Assembly: GCA_021793595.1 (NCBI GenBank)
Contig: JAJYSL010000029.1
Span: 1-34,098, forward strand
DNA from: Acidobacteriota bacterium
GTDB taxonomy: Bacteria > Acidobacteriota > Terriglobia > Terriglobales > Acidobacteriaceae
Reading direction: 5' to 3'
DNA length: 34,098 bases
A program made the position numbers and the translations under genes. Position 1 is the stretch's first letter, and each line of letters starts with the position of its first letter. Below are positions 7,483 through 16,092 of this stretch, one piece after another. Below the pieces are notes generated by a model, which saw only the letters and a program-made list of their open reading frames with translations, was not told where the DNA came from and made no database searches.

Positions 7483-7806
7483 ATGGATTACAAGTTTCTG
7501 AAAAATCTACAGGAAGAGCTTGCATTACCCGAAAAAGGAATCCTGAGTCACGTCCTTCAAAAAGACGACCAGGTCAATGTCACATTGTTCGGTTTTGCTG
7601 CCGGGGAGGAACTTTCCTCGCACTCGGCTCCCACTCCCGCCCTCCTCTATTTCCTTGAAGGCGAGGCCGACGTCCAGTTGGGCCAGGATACGGTGGCAGC
7701 TCGTGCCGGTTCTTTCGTCTACATGCCCCCGATGCTTCCCCACGGCATTCTTGCAAAAACTCCCATGCGCATGCTGCTCGTTCAGGTGAAGTCCCGACCC
7801 CAGTAA
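7483..7806 (+). CDS. Small single-domain cupin protein
   Basis: This 107-residue cytoplasmic protein folds as one cupin barrel. The first cupin motif is around GEELSSHSAPTPALLYFLEG and the second around AGSFVYMPPMLPHGI. His ligands are present (SSHSAP and LPHG) but the first motif lacks the usual second His, so the metal site is reduced. The start ATG 7483 has AGGAG at 7471-7475, 7 nt upstream; the longer open frame from 7399 has no such support. The 207 bp between rlpA and this gene show nothing recognisable. The family covers sugar isomerases, oxygenases and sensors, so no substrate can be assigned. Confidence 0.85.
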   Translation: MDYKFLKNLQEELALPEKGILSHVLQKDDQVNVTLFGFAAGEELSSHSAPTPALLYFLEGEADVQLGQDTVAARAGSFVYMPPMLPHGILAKTPMRMLLVQVKSRPQ

Positions 7807-7854
7807 CCTCCGGGCCGACATCCTCTTCGCGCCGGCTACCTGTTTTCGGCGCAA

Positions 7855-7896
7855 AAACAGAACCCCATCCCAAGCGGGACAGGGTTCATGCTGTTT
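7855..7896. terminator. Bidirectional hairpin terminator between convergent genes
   Basis: AAACAG (7855-7860) pairs with CTGTTT (7891-7896), enclosing a GAACCC...GGGTTC stem and an inner CCC-AAGC-GGG loop. It lies midway between the cupin gene stop and the stop of the convergent zinc-ribbon gene, and A/T runs flank it on both strands. It fits a shared terminator. Confidence 0.6.
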
Positions 7897-7920
7897 CAGG
7901 CCAAGTGAAAGAACTTGGCG

Positions 7921-8100
7921 CTAGAGCTTTTCGTGGAACTCGCAAGCGGAGCAGGAGATATACACTCCGCCCGGTACGCCGCGTTCCCGATCCTTGACGC
8001 GCTTCACAATGCGGGTCGGCTTGGAGCACTTGGGACAATCCGTGCTCTTGGTGGTATCCATTTCCTTTTTACGATCGCCCGTTTTCGCAATCTTTGCCAT
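7921..8100 (-). CDS. 59-residue zinc-ribbon protein
   Basis: I found this small ORF by reading the minus strand: ATG at 8100, TAG at 7921-7923. It encodes a Lys-rich N-terminus followed by CPKC (Cys22, Cys25) and, 25 residues on, CSAC (Cys50, Cys53). That is a four-cysteine zinc ribbon with the basic stretch RIVKRVKDRERG between the pairs. AAGGAG at 8113-8118 lies upstream, at a somewhat long 12-nt spacing. The gene ends at the shared hairpin terminator. The ribbon resembles topoisomerase-C4 or transcription-factor type ribbons, so nucleic-acid binding is a reasonable guess, but no function can be assigned. The 283 bp upstream to the next gene look empty. Confidence 0.75.
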   Translation of the reverse strand: MAKIAKTGDRKKEMDTTKSTDCPKCSKPTRIVKRVKDRERGVPGGVYISCSACEFHEKL

Positions 8101-8383
8101 GATCTTTCCAATCTCCTTCTACCTGGCGATCCGCGTCGCCGCATCCTTTGCCCACCTGATCTCGCACCACTTGCTTCGGCTGGTCGAAAGAAGACCAAAC
8201 TGCGGCAACAGGAAATGGGTAGGAAATTCGGACCTGATACGAGCCAGAGCAGTCGCGGGTCACTTCCAAACCTAGTTTACACGAAGCTGCGCGTTCCTAC
8301 CTCCCTGCCCGCAATGCTCCGACACGGGCGCATTGCTGATTTTTGACTGGGCGGATCGGCGCAGTTCGAATGGCAACAGTCTG

Positions 8384-9421
8384 CTAGTGCAATTCGGCAG
8401 GCGGATCTTCGGCCGGAGGTTTCTGTCGCGGAGGACTCGTCGCGCCCATTGGCGCAATCTGCACCAATCCCGCCTTCGCGGCCTCACTCGGCGGAGCGGA
8501 GGCAGCTGCAGGCGGAGCTGGATGCATCGGGTGACTCAGGTCGACCGGAATCCCGGCGGGTTTGATCTCCGGTTGGTTATATTTCCACGCCAGCTCCCTC
8601 GTCATTCGAATCAGCACGTAGACGCCCACCCACAACACAATGAAAGCGATCAAGCTGCCTTCGGGTCCAAACTCGGCACCGGTCAGCCAAATCGGTCCGT
8701 CCGCGTAGGTGTGGATGACGCTCGAAACCTGTCGGCTGCCTGCCAACGGCTGGCCAAATAAGATGCCGACGCTCGCCGTCCACGCAAAGTGCAGACCCCA
8801 GCCCAACCACAATGCACGAGTCCGCAGGTAGGCCACCGATAACAGCACCGCCGCCACAGCGCTAATCCACGCCGCTGTTGGAGTCGAATCGGGCGTCGTC
8901 GCACGCAGCGCGGCAAAAATAATGGCTGCTAAGATCGTCGCGGTAAACGGACCCACGGTTTCCGCCAGTTTTTGAAAAGGATATCCGCGAAACGCCATCT
9001 CACCCGCAAGCGCGCCCGCCAGCACGGTAAGAATCTGCACAACCAGCAACCCCCATGCCTGCGGAGCGGTCCAGAGCTGCACGTAAAAGTGTCCAACCAG
9101 TGCGACCATCAGCAGGACGGTTGTCACCATCCCCCAACCCAGCGCGGCGCCCAGTCCAAATTCCCGAACAACGCCGGGCCTGCTCGGCAGGCCCATCGCT
9201 CGCATCGGCTCGTGGGTGCGGTCCCACGCCAGCTCCATGTATCCGAAGCCGATGATCAGCATAAAAATCTGGAAGAGATTTCGAATCAGAGGAAATGCCG
9301 CGCCGCGGCTGAAGCCATGTGCGGCTCGACTGGCCAGGTAGTAGGTGACCAGCAGCCAGCCAACTGCGCCGAGAAACCGAAAAAAAGCACGTCCGCGACC
9401 CGGACCTCGCAGCAGACTCAT
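8384..9421 (-). CDS. CPBP-family membrane protein with degraded protease motifs
   Basis: This 345-residue polytopic membrane protein of the CPBP/Abi (CaaX-type) family has about eight hydrophobic segments and a Pro/Ala-rich cytoplasmic tail. Family motif 1 (EExxxR) appears as GEMAFR, so the first Glu is Gly; Glu141 and Arg145 remain. Motif 2 (FxxxH) reads FAALR, with Arg replacing His. Motif 3 reads HFAWT, with Thr replacing the usual Asn/Asp. It may thus be catalytically dead or altered. The start at 9421 is preferred over the longer 9505 because GGAG lies 7 nt upstream. It lies 185 bp downstream of accA on the same strand, with no obvious link. Family is reasonably sure; substrate is unknown. 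Confidence 0.8.
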   Translation of the reverse strand: MSLLRGPGRGRAFFRFLGAVGWLLVTYYLASRAAHGFSRGAAFPLIRNLFQIFMLIIGFGYMELAWDRTHEPMRAMGLPSRPGVVREFGLGAALGWGMVTTVLLMVALVGHFYVQLWTAPQAWGLLVVQILTVLAGALAGEMAFRGYPFQKLAETVGPFTATILAAIIFAALRATTPDSTPTAAWISAVAAVLLSVAYLRTRALWLGWGLHFAWTASVGILFGQPLAGSRQVSSVIHTYADGPIWLTGAEFGPEGSLIAFIVLWVGVYVLIRMTRELAWKYNQPEIKPAGIPVDLSHPMHPAPPAAASAPPSEAAKAGLVQIAPMGATSPPRQKPPAEDPPAELH

Positions 9422-9606
9422 ACCCCTACTCCAGATGCGGGCACCCCGGGTCTCTCCGCCGCGACGGATGAGAGATGGGATTGCAGCGGCCAGTTCAAGG
9501 AACACCAGGCGATCAAAGACCTATCGCGACGCGCGCTTGCAACAGCCAGTCCATACCTGGCTGGACAGCAAACGGAAAGACTGCGCCTGCGGCCTGTGAG
9601 CACCAT

Positions 9607-10461
9607 TCATCCTTCAGTAAAAAATCGCGCCATGTTGCGGAACTTTGAGATCCGGTTCCGCACCAGTTCATCTGTCGTGAGCTTCTTCAGGTCGCTCAGA
9701 TTCTGCTGCAGCGCCTCGTCGAGGAACTTAATGGCCATCTCCGGGTCATTTTGCGCGCCACCCTGCGGCTCCGGCACAATCGCATCCACACAGCCCAGCC
9801 GGAAAACGCTTTCAGAATTCGTCTGCAGCGCCTCCGCTGCCAGCGCTCGTTTGCTCGCGTCCCGCCACATGATGGAGGCGCAGGCTTCGGGCGAAATCAC
9901 CGAATACACCGCGTTTTCCAGCATCAGCACTCGATCCGCAACCGCCAGCGCTAATGCTCCGCCCGAGCCGCCTTCCCCGGTAATGGTCGAGAGTATCGGC
10001 ACCCGCAGCCGCGCCATTTCGCGCAGGTTGCGCGCAATCGCTTCCGCTTGTCCGCGTTCCTCGGCGCCCAATCCCGGGTTGGCCCCGATCAAGTCAATAA
10101 ATGTAAATACCGGTCGGCCAAATTTTTCGGCGAATTTCATCGCGCGCAGCGCCTTGCGATACCCTTCAGGATTCGGCATCCCGAAGTTGCGCGCCACCTT
10201 CTCCTTGGTGGTGCGACCCTTCACGTTCGCAATCACCATCACCTGTTCATCGTGAAAGCGAGCCATGCCGCACGACATCGCCAGATCGTCGCCAAAGGAC
10301 CGATCGCCGTGAATCTCACTGAAATCCGTAAATAACGACTGGATAAATTCCATCGGATACGGGCGCTTCGGATGCCGCGCCAACTCCGTCTTCTGCCAGG
10401 CCACACTATGAGTTTCGGCTGGCGTTTCTGTCCGGTTGTCCGTTGAGTTCTCTGCCATCAT
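9607..10461 (-). CDS. accA: Acetyl-CoA carboxylase carboxyltransferase subunit alpha
   Basis: AccA is the acetyl-CoA-side half of the carboxyltransferase that makes malonyl-CoA for fatty acid synthesis; AccD is its partner. The 284-residue product has the crotonase-fold core with RNFGMPNPEGYRKALR, GAEERGQAEAIARNLREMA, the oxyanion-hole GEGGSGGALALAVADRV and AVYSVISPEACASIMW. It is about 35 residues shorter than the E. coli subunit because the N-terminal helical extension is reduced. The loop usually reading DTPGAYPG reads DLIGANPG here. Two ATGs are adjacent (10461 and 10458) with no strong ribosome site. accD is not in the window. Confidence 0.95.
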   Translation of the reverse strand: MMAENSTDNRTETPAETHSVAWQKTELARHPKRPYPMEFIQSLFTDFSEIHGDRSFGDDLAMSCGMARFHDEQVMVIANVKGRTTKEKVARNFGMPNPEGYRKALRAMKFAEKFGRPVFTFIDLIGANPGLGAEERGQAEAIARNLREMARLRVPILSTITGEGGSGGALALAVADRVLMLENAVYSVISPEACASIMWRDASKRALAAEALQTNSESVFRLGCVDAIVPEPQGGAQNDPEMAIKFLDEALQQNLSDLKKLTTDELVRNRISKFRNMARFFTEG

Positions 10462-10789
10462 GGTAGAACTTCGATTCTAGTGGTCTTCACCGTCCACGCA
10501 CAACTGATGCTTGGGATTCCAATGCCATTGGCCGGTAGGTTTTCAGCTCGACCGCGATTCGTCCGTCCGCCAGATATGCCTCGGAGTGCGCATGTTTCCT
10601 CCTCTTCGCATAACAATGGCAAAGGGCGTGTCCGGTGAACTGGTTTCAAAAACAACCGAGTACTACAAAGGAACCCCATACTCCTGCGGAACAGAAATAC
10701 CGGAAACAAACAGCCTCTCGAACTCACATTGAATCTCAATAGCTTGCAGCTTGTCTTATATCGCTCGTCCCCCGCAGAAAGAGTCTTTC
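10462..10789. other. Intergenic region between accA and the DedA-like gene
   Basis: These 328 bp separate two divergent genes and should hold both promoters. A TTGAAT (10729-10734) and a TTATAT (10756-10761) exist on the plus strand, but their 21-bp spacing is poor. The open frames here (10511-10732 plus, 10458-10739 minus) have no ribosome site and no recognisable domain, so I do not call genes. Confidence 0.6.
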
Positions 10790-11398
10790 ATGTCTCATGG
10801 GTTTCGCCCACTGCTTCATTTTCTGTTTCACCTTGGCTATCTTGGTCCGTTTGTCCTCGGAATTCTCGATTCTTCCTTCCTCGTTCTGCCCTTTGGAAAT
10901 GACCTCCTAGTGGTCGGCCTGATCGCGCATCACCATGCCGGATTCTTCTTGTATGTCTTCTCCGCGGCCTGCGGTTCGACCGTCGGAGTGCTCCTGCTAT
11001 CCAAGGTCGCTCGCAAATTCGGTGAGGAAGGCATCCGAAAAGTCGCCGGCCAGAAACAGTTCGACACGCTGAAGAAAAGAATCGGCGATCGCTCGGGAGT
11101 GGCCGTCGCCGTCGGATGCCTCGCGCCCCCGCCCTTTCCTTTCACCATGGTCATTGCCGCCGCCAGCGCGCTCGGCTATTCCTTGTGGCGCGTGGCCGCG
11201 ATCAACTTCGTTTCCCGAGCCGTCCGGTTTTCCGTGCTGGGCCTGTTGGCGATTCGGGTTGGCACCACCATCTTGCGCATCGCCAAATCCCCAGCGTTTG
11301 TCTGGAGCATGGTAGTTTTTATCGCCCTGTGTCTCGTCGCCAGCGCGTTTTCTATCTGGCACTGGGTCCATTCCACGCGGCCCGGCAAGGCTGCATGA
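10790..11398 (+). CDS. DedA/VTT-domain (YqaA-like) inner-membrane protein
   Basis: This 202-residue polytopic membrane protein shows the SNARE-associated/VTT layout: an N-terminal re-entrant hydrophobic hairpin, then the amphipathic segment with SKVARKFGEEGIRKV, then the conserved region with GCLAPPPFPFTMVIAAASALGYSLWRV and SRAVRF, and C-terminal membrane helices. DedA-like proteins are implicated in flipping polyprenyl- or phospholipids and in envelope homeostasis. The ATG at 10790 starts right before the first helix; the TTG at 10751 adds 13 unconserved residues. The ribosome site is weak (AGAAAGAG). It is convergent with the TonB receptor, with only 11 bp between the stops. Confidence 0.87.
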   Translation: MSHGFRPLLHFLFHLGYLGPFVLGILDSSFLVLPFGNDLLVVGLIAHHHAGFFLYVFSAACGSTVGVLLLSKVARKFGEEGIRKVAGQKQFDTLKKRIGDRSGVAVAVGCLAPPPFPFTMVIAAASALGYSLWRVAAINFVSRAVRFSVLGLLAIRVGTTILRIAKSPAFVWSMVVFIALCLVASAFSIWHWVHSTRPGKAA

Positions 11399-11409
11399 AT
11401 TCGTCTACG

Positions 11410-14349
11410 CTAAAACATGAATTCCGCTGAAAACTGCATCGATCGCGCCGTCAGTTGGTTGGTGATGCCGGTCAGCGGCTGCCCAAAACCCGGACCTGCT
11501 GTGGCCCCGTTGCCATAGGTACCGCTGTAGCCGACAAAGTTTGCATGATTCAGAACGTTGAACGCTTCCGCCCGCAGCTTTGTCTGGAACCGATTGCCGC
11601 CCATCGCAAAGATGCGCTCCAAAAATGGATCGACCTCATAGATCGCCCCGCCACGACCGGTGTTGCGACCCACGACCGCTCCATCAATTACCGGCCGGTC
11701 CGTCGTCGCGCCCAGATCGCCGCTGTTGGTCGAGCCCGTCACATAGTTGTAGGGCAAACCCGACGCCAGCGTCATGACTCCGCCTGCATTGATCTTGAAA
11801 AGTGTCGGATAGCTTCCGCTCAGCACAAAGCGATGCCGCTGGTCGAAGATCGCATTCCCCTTTTCCGCCGCGCCTGTAAAGTTCGGATCATTGGGATTCT
11901 GACTCGGAACATCCGGATCGACATTGTCGATGGCATGTGACCACACATAACTGACCAGGATTGCCAGTCCGTTACTGAAACGATGGTTCAGGTTCACATC
12001 GAGCCCGTCATAGTACGCATAGCCATCGTTCACATCGCTCTGGATCACACTGTACGGCGGCTGCGGATTGCTTGCCGCGTGAGGATTGCACGTCATACCC
12101 TCCTGCTGGTACCACTCCACCCAATAGGGCCGCGTGCAGTTCGCCGCCTGCGCCGTACGGCTCTGCCCCTGCGCAGTGCGAATAAACGGTACCGGCGGAT
12201 CCACATCCAACGGCCGAACATTTCGCAAGCTGTGTGCACCCACATAGTCCGCGCTCAGAATCCAGCCCATCCCCAGTTCCCGCTGCAGTCCAACAATCCA
12301 CTGCTGGTTGTATGGGTTCAGCAGCTTGCTGGGATAGCCGCGCAGCGTCGATGTTGGGAAGAATTGATTCAGGTACACACTGTTTCCCGGCCGAATATAC
12401 AAACTCCGCAGCGGTACTTGCGCGCCTGGTGGAAATGCCGGCAACGGCGTCGCCGCCACAGTCGACGGAAATCCAATCTGTCCTGGAGCGGCCGTATAGT
12501 TGAATACTCCGGTCGGCCCCGTCAGCGCATAATTCGCCTCCGAGTTGTCGACCACCTGCCCATAGTAAATGCCATATCCGCCGTGAAACACCGTCTTTCC
12601 TTGCCCCGTGGGATCGTAGGACATGCCAATCCGCGGCGCTAAATTCGCCCGCGCATCTGTGAATGTTTGCTGCTCGTACCGCAATCCAAGATTCAGCGTC
12701 AGGTTTTTCGTCGCACGAAAATTATCCTGAACAAAGGTTCCCCACAACACGTCGTTCACCAGGTAATTGGCATTGCCGTAGCTCTGGGTGTATTGCTGCA
12801 CATTCCTCAAATCGTTCAGGTAGGCCGAACTCTCGCAGATATCCAACGCCAGCGTGCATGGATTGTAGACAAACTGCCCATCGTAAATTGGACCGCCATA
12901 CTCCTTACTATTGCCGCCGCTATGGGAGCGAAGAACCTCCACTCCATAAGTCACCTGATGGCGGCCCATCGATGAAGCCAGCGTGTCATTCAGTTCATAC
13001 TGATGGTTCAGCAGCAGCGCGGACTGAGAAGTTCCGGTCGTAAATATCCCGCCCGTCGAGATAGGAACAACAAATTGCGTCCCGTTGATCACTGGATCGA
13101 ATTCCGTAATCGGCGACGCCAGTTGAAACTGCAGGCGAAGATTGTTCACCAGGGACGGCCGCAAAATCGCCGTCTCTCCCAGTTGCTGCGCGTAGGTGCG
13201 CTTGCGAAAAATGCGATCCACCGAAGGAAGATTATTCCCACCCACCGTTCCATTGGGATTGGTATCGTAAAAACCATCGACGTCGCTGCGCAGGAACAAG
13301 CTGTTCGCGTTGTTGATGCGATGATCCAGGCGAAAGAAAATCAACCATGAGCGATAATGCCCAATAAAGTTTCCTGGAGCAATCGGCGAGATCACCGGCG
13401 AAGCTCGATCTTGCGCACTATATTGTCCCGATAGAAAAAACTGCGTCTTGCCGCCTCGCCCCAGCGGACCTGACAATGAACCCGACCCCTGCTTCAGCTT
13501 GTCGTTGGTCACGTCGTTACCGCTGTTCGCGTTGGTCGGTGTAAAGCCTGACAACTTCGCCTCCGGACCCGATGGCCGCCACAGTCCCAACACATCCCCA
13601 TGGAATAGGTTCCCGCCGCTCTTCGTCACAATGTTCACGACGCCGCCCATCCCGAAACCGTATTCCGCAGAGAATGCATTCTCCAGCACCGTCATTTCCT
13701 GCACAGCTTCTAGCGGAATATTGGTGAAGATCGTCTGCCGTCCCCACGTATCGGATCCGTTACCGCCATCAATTTCAAACCAAGTCTGCCTTCGCCCGGA
13801 TCCATTCGTGGTGAACAAGTCCTGGTTCATAAATTCATCGCCCTGATTGATCGCCGGATGATTCGCCGCATTCAACAACGGCAGATAGGTGATCCTGCGA
13901 TTCAGCAGCGGCGTCTCTTCCATCTGTGCTACCCGCAGCGTGTCCCCCAACTGCGCGGAGTCGGTACGAACCGTATTCAGAGAACCTGTCACGGTGATTT
14001 GAGTTCGCCTGCCCACGACGTTCAGTTGGAGATGTAAATCGGTTGTCACGCCACCTACCAGCGACAACGTCCGAATGTGCGCATCCGCAAATCCAGCCTT
14101 CGTCGCCACAACATCGTAGGTTCCCGCGACTCCAAGTCCTGCCGCAGAAAATTCGCCCGCCTGATCCGTCTGGACTGTTCGATAAAGTCCGCTTTGACTA
14201 TTTGTAAGGGTGACAGTCACACCCGCGATGGGCGCGCGGTTCGCGTCTTCCACCTGTCCGCGAACGGTCGAAGTGTCCGGAGTCTGCGCCAACACAAAGA
14301 TAGACACGGCGCAGAAAAGGATGCTGAGGACTGCGAGCGCTCGAATCAT
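11410..14349 (-). CDS. TonB-dependent receptor, Oar-like, with N-terminal carboxypeptidase-regulatory domain
   Basis: This 979-residue outer-membrane beta-barrel begins with a signal peptide (cleavage after about residue 21, at VLAQ). A carboxypeptidase-regulatory Ig-like domain follows (about 27-110, RGQVEDANRAPIAGVTVTL). The plug starts near residue 115 and includes the stretch around EMTVLENAFSAEYGFGMGG and VNIVTKSGG, and the barrel ends with a C-terminal Phe (SAEFMF). In Acidobacteriota such receptors are numerous and are thought to import oligosaccharides without a SusD partner. It starts 10 nt after the SDR stop, so the two look co-transcribed; the ribosome site is weak. The substrate may be a uronate-containing glycan given the SDR and uxaC nearby, which is inference. 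Confidence 0.9.
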   Translation of the reverse strand: MIRALAVLSILFCAVSIFVLAQTPDTSTVRGQVEDANRAPIAGVTVTLTNSQSGLYRTVQTDQAGEFSAAGLGVAGTYDVVATKAGFADAHIRTLSLVGGVTTDLHLQLNVVGRRTQITVTGSLNTVRTDSAQLGDTLRVAQMEETPLLNRRITYLPLLNAANHPAINQGDEFMNQDLFTTNGSGRRQTWFEIDGGNGSDTWGRQTIFTNIPLEAVQEMTVLENAFSAEYGFGMGGVVNIVTKSGGNLFHGDVLGLWRPSGPEAKLSGFTPTNANSGNDVTNDKLKQGSGSLSGPLGRGGKTQFFLSGQYSAQDRASPVISPIAPGNFIGHYRSWLIFFRLDHRINNANSLFLRSDVDGFYDTNPNGTVGGNNLPSVDRIFRKRTYAQQLGETAILRPSLVNNLRLQFQLASPITEFDPVINGTQFVVPISTGGIFTTGTSQSALLLNHQYELNDTLASSMGRHQVTYGVEVLRSHSGGNSKEYGGPIYDGQFVYNPCTLALDICESSAYLNDLRNVQQYTQSYGNANYLVNDVLWGTFVQDNFRATKNLTLNLGLRYEQQTFTDARANLAPRIGMSYDPTGQGKTVFHGGYGIYYGQVVDNSEANYALTGPTGVFNYTAAPGQIGFPSTVAATPLPAFPPGAQVPLRSLYIRPGNSVYLNQFFPTSTLRGYPSKLLNPYNQQWIVGLQRELGMGWILSADYVGAHSLRNVRPLDVDPPVPFIRTAQGQSRTAQAANCTRPYWVEWYQQEGMTCNPHAASNPQPPYSVIQSDVNDGYAYYDGLDVNLNHRFSNGLAILVSYVWSHAIDNVDPDVPSQNPNDPNFTGAAEKGNAIFDQRHRFVLSGSYPTLFKINAGGVMTLASGLPYNYVTGSTNSGDLGATTDRPVIDGAVVGRNTGRGGAIYEVDPFLERIFAMGGNRFQTKLRAEAFNVLNHANFVGYSGTYGNGATAGPGFGQPLTGITNQLTARSMQFSAEFMF

Positions 14350-14359
14350 CGATTTTGCT

Positions 14360-15142
14360 TTATTGGTTCACAGCGCTGGCCAGGAATCCACCATCCACAA
14401 CGAGAATCTCCCCGGTCACAAAGGAGGCCATATCCGACGCCAGATAAATCGCCGCGCCGACTAACTCCTCCACCTTGCCAAACCTTCCCATGGGAGTTCG
14501 CAGCAGCAATTCCCTTCCCCGTCCGGTGTTATCCAATAACTCGGAATTCAGTGCCGTGCGAAATACTCCGGGAGCGATGGCATTGACGGTGACTCCATAT
14601 CGCGCCCACTCAATTGCCAGAGATTTCGTCAACGAAGCCACTCCGCCCTTGCTCGCGGCATACGCAGCCACTTCATAAAACGCGACAAAGCTGGTTAGCG
14701 AAGCCATATTGATGATGCGGCCCCGCCCGCGCTCCACCATATGCCGCCCAAAAACCTGGCACGAGCGCAGTGTTCCTGTCAGATTAGTGTCGAGAATTTT
14801 CTGCCAGGCGGCATCGTCCATATCGAGCGTGGGTGTTCGCTTCGTCGTCCCCGCGCAGTTCACCAGGATGTCCACCCCGCCCAGCCCGGCGATGCTCTCT
14901 TTCAGCACATGTTCCAGCGAAGCGCGATTCGCTACGTCGGAAGTCAGTGTGAGCGTCCGGCGTCCCAGCGCTGCAATCTGCTCCGCCGTTTCCTTCACCT
15001 GCTCGGCGCGACGAGAAGTCGCGACCACATTCGCGCCCGCCGCGGCCAATCCCAACGCCAGCGCGCGACCAATGCCGGATGTGCCGCCGACTACCACGGC
15101 AACCTTGCCCGTTACATCGATTCCCTTGATTTCGTTCGCCAT
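14360..15142 (-). CDS. SDR-family oxidoreductase, gluconate-5-dehydrogenase/KduD-like
   Basis: This 260-residue classical short-chain dehydrogenase has a Rossmann GGTSGIGRA motif (about 19-27), the NCAG motif and the catalytic tetrad Asn120, Ser148, Tyr161 and Lys165 (YAASK). The C-terminus reads ITGEILVVDGG-like (VTGEILVVDGGF). Overall it resembles gluconate 5-dehydrogenase and 2-dehydro-3-deoxygluconate 5-dehydrogenase. GAGG lies 5 nt before the ATG. The downstream TonB receptor starts 10 nt after its stop, and uxaC lies close by, which supports a role in uronate or aldonate breakdown. SDR substrate cannot be fixed by sequence alone. Confidence 0.87.
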   Translation of the reverse strand: MANEIKGIDVTGKVAVVVGGTSGIGRALALGLAAAGANVVATSRRAEQVKETAEQIAALGRRTLTLTSDVANRASLEHVLKESIAGLGGVDILVNCAGTTKRTPTLDMDDAAWQKILDTNLTGTLRSCQVFGRHMVERGRGRIINMASLTSFVAFYEVAAYAASKGGVASLTKSLAIEWARYGVTVNAIAPGVFRTALNSELLDNTGRGRELLLRTPMGRFGKVEELVGAAIYLASDMASFVTGEILVVDGGFLASAVNQ

Positions 15143-15195
15143 TCGATCCTCTGTCTCAACAGAGTATCGCCTTCAATGGAACAAATTCCAAACCA

Positions 15196-16089
15196 TCAGC
15201 GAGGAAACCCGGGGCCCTGTTCTTCTCCGCCTTTTACCTGCCCGTATTCCAGCAGCGTTACAATCACCACGCCTCCGGTGATGTTGCCCGAAACCGCCGC
15301 AAGAAGCCACCAGAAATACTGCGACACACCCCCTTCGCGTTGCAAAACCGCCGCAAGAATCTCTCCGCTGCTCGCAATACAGTGTGCAAAGTGACCGAGT
15401 CCCACAAGAAATGTAAGCAGCCAGATCAGCATCACCGACCCCGTAATGGAATGGCTGCCGCTGACCAGCCACGCCACCAGCGCGATGATCCATCCGCCAA
15501 TCACCGCACTCCAGAAAACATGGCTTTCTCCGACATCGACGGCTTGCTGTCCCAACCTCGCCATCGCAGCGACATAGTCCGGCCGCAGCGCTCCCGCTCG
15601 CACCGCGAGCGCCGCAAATAGAAAAGCACCCACCAGGTTACTCGGCAGCACGATGCCCCAAAGCCGCAGCGTAGTCCGGTAATGGCGGCGCTCAGCGAAC
15701 ATCAACGCCATCGGATACAGCGTGTTCTTCGTAAACAACTGCGCCCGTCCAACAATCACCGCGACAAATCCGATGGGTTACGCCAACAGCGCGATAAAAA
15801 CTGGAAACCTCGCTGGGAGGTGACGACGCCGAAATGATCGAAACGCTCAGTGCCGTCAGCCCCATCGCGATTCCGCCAGCCAATCCGGAGATGGCCAGCG
15901 CGATCGCCGGCCGATCCAACTCGTGGCGAGCGTTCTTCGAGACCTGCTCATAGATCTCATCCGCGGTTGGCGCTTCAGGTTGCGTTGCGTGCCCTCTGCG
16001 GGCGGTTCTGCGGCGGATTCCAGATGCGCCTTCTTACTTGCTTTGCGAAAGCGGACGTTAGCTCCGTCTGGCAATGTTCGACAACACAT
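15196..16089 (-). pseudogene. Formate/nitrite transporter (FNT/YfdC-like) pseudogene with three lesions
   Basis: Three minus-strand frames together encode one FNT-type membrane channel of about 297 codons. Frame 1 (from ATG 16089) gives a charged N-terminus ending PPAEGTQ. Frame 2 gives PEAPTADEIYEQVSKNARHE and DRPAIALAISGLAGGIAMG. Frame 3 gives FVAVIVGRAQLFTKNTLYPM and SVMLIWLLTFLVGLGHFAH. The breaks are explained by: a duplicated 5-mer (TTGCG twice at 15980-15989, CGCAA on the coding strand); one extra T in a T5 tract (15796-15800); and TAA at 15780-15778 where LAYPIGF-like homologues have Tyr. Removing one 5-mer and one T restores the frame, leaving only the stop. The gene starts 3 nt after the flavin-type protein stop. 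It is not functional as read, unless sequencing errors explain all three. Confidence 0.85.
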
Positions 16090-16092
16090 TCG

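Noticed and set aside
7829..7852. GCGCCG...CGGCGC hairpin next to an A-run
   Set aside because: The A-run is on the wrong side for a plus-strand terminator and there is no T-run on the minus-strand exit side; the stronger hairpin at 7855-7896 explains termination.
8972..10255. Long plus-strand ORF (427 codons) opposite CPBP and accA
   Set aside because: It lies antisense to accA and the CPBP gene, which have recognisable families; its own sequence has no domain.
10458..10739. Small ORFs on both strands between accA and the DedA-like gene
   Set aside because: No ribosome site, no domain, and atypical composition; treated as intergenic.
11394..11424. Direct repeat CATGAATTC at the ends of the DedA-like gene and the TonB receptor gene
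   Set aside because: Only two 9-bp copies, both within coding ends; chance is sufficient.
15750..16000. Programmed frameshifting in the FNT gene
   Set aside because: The two shifts differ in type (5-bp duplication, extra T), there is no slippery site with a structure, and an in-frame stop remains after repair.
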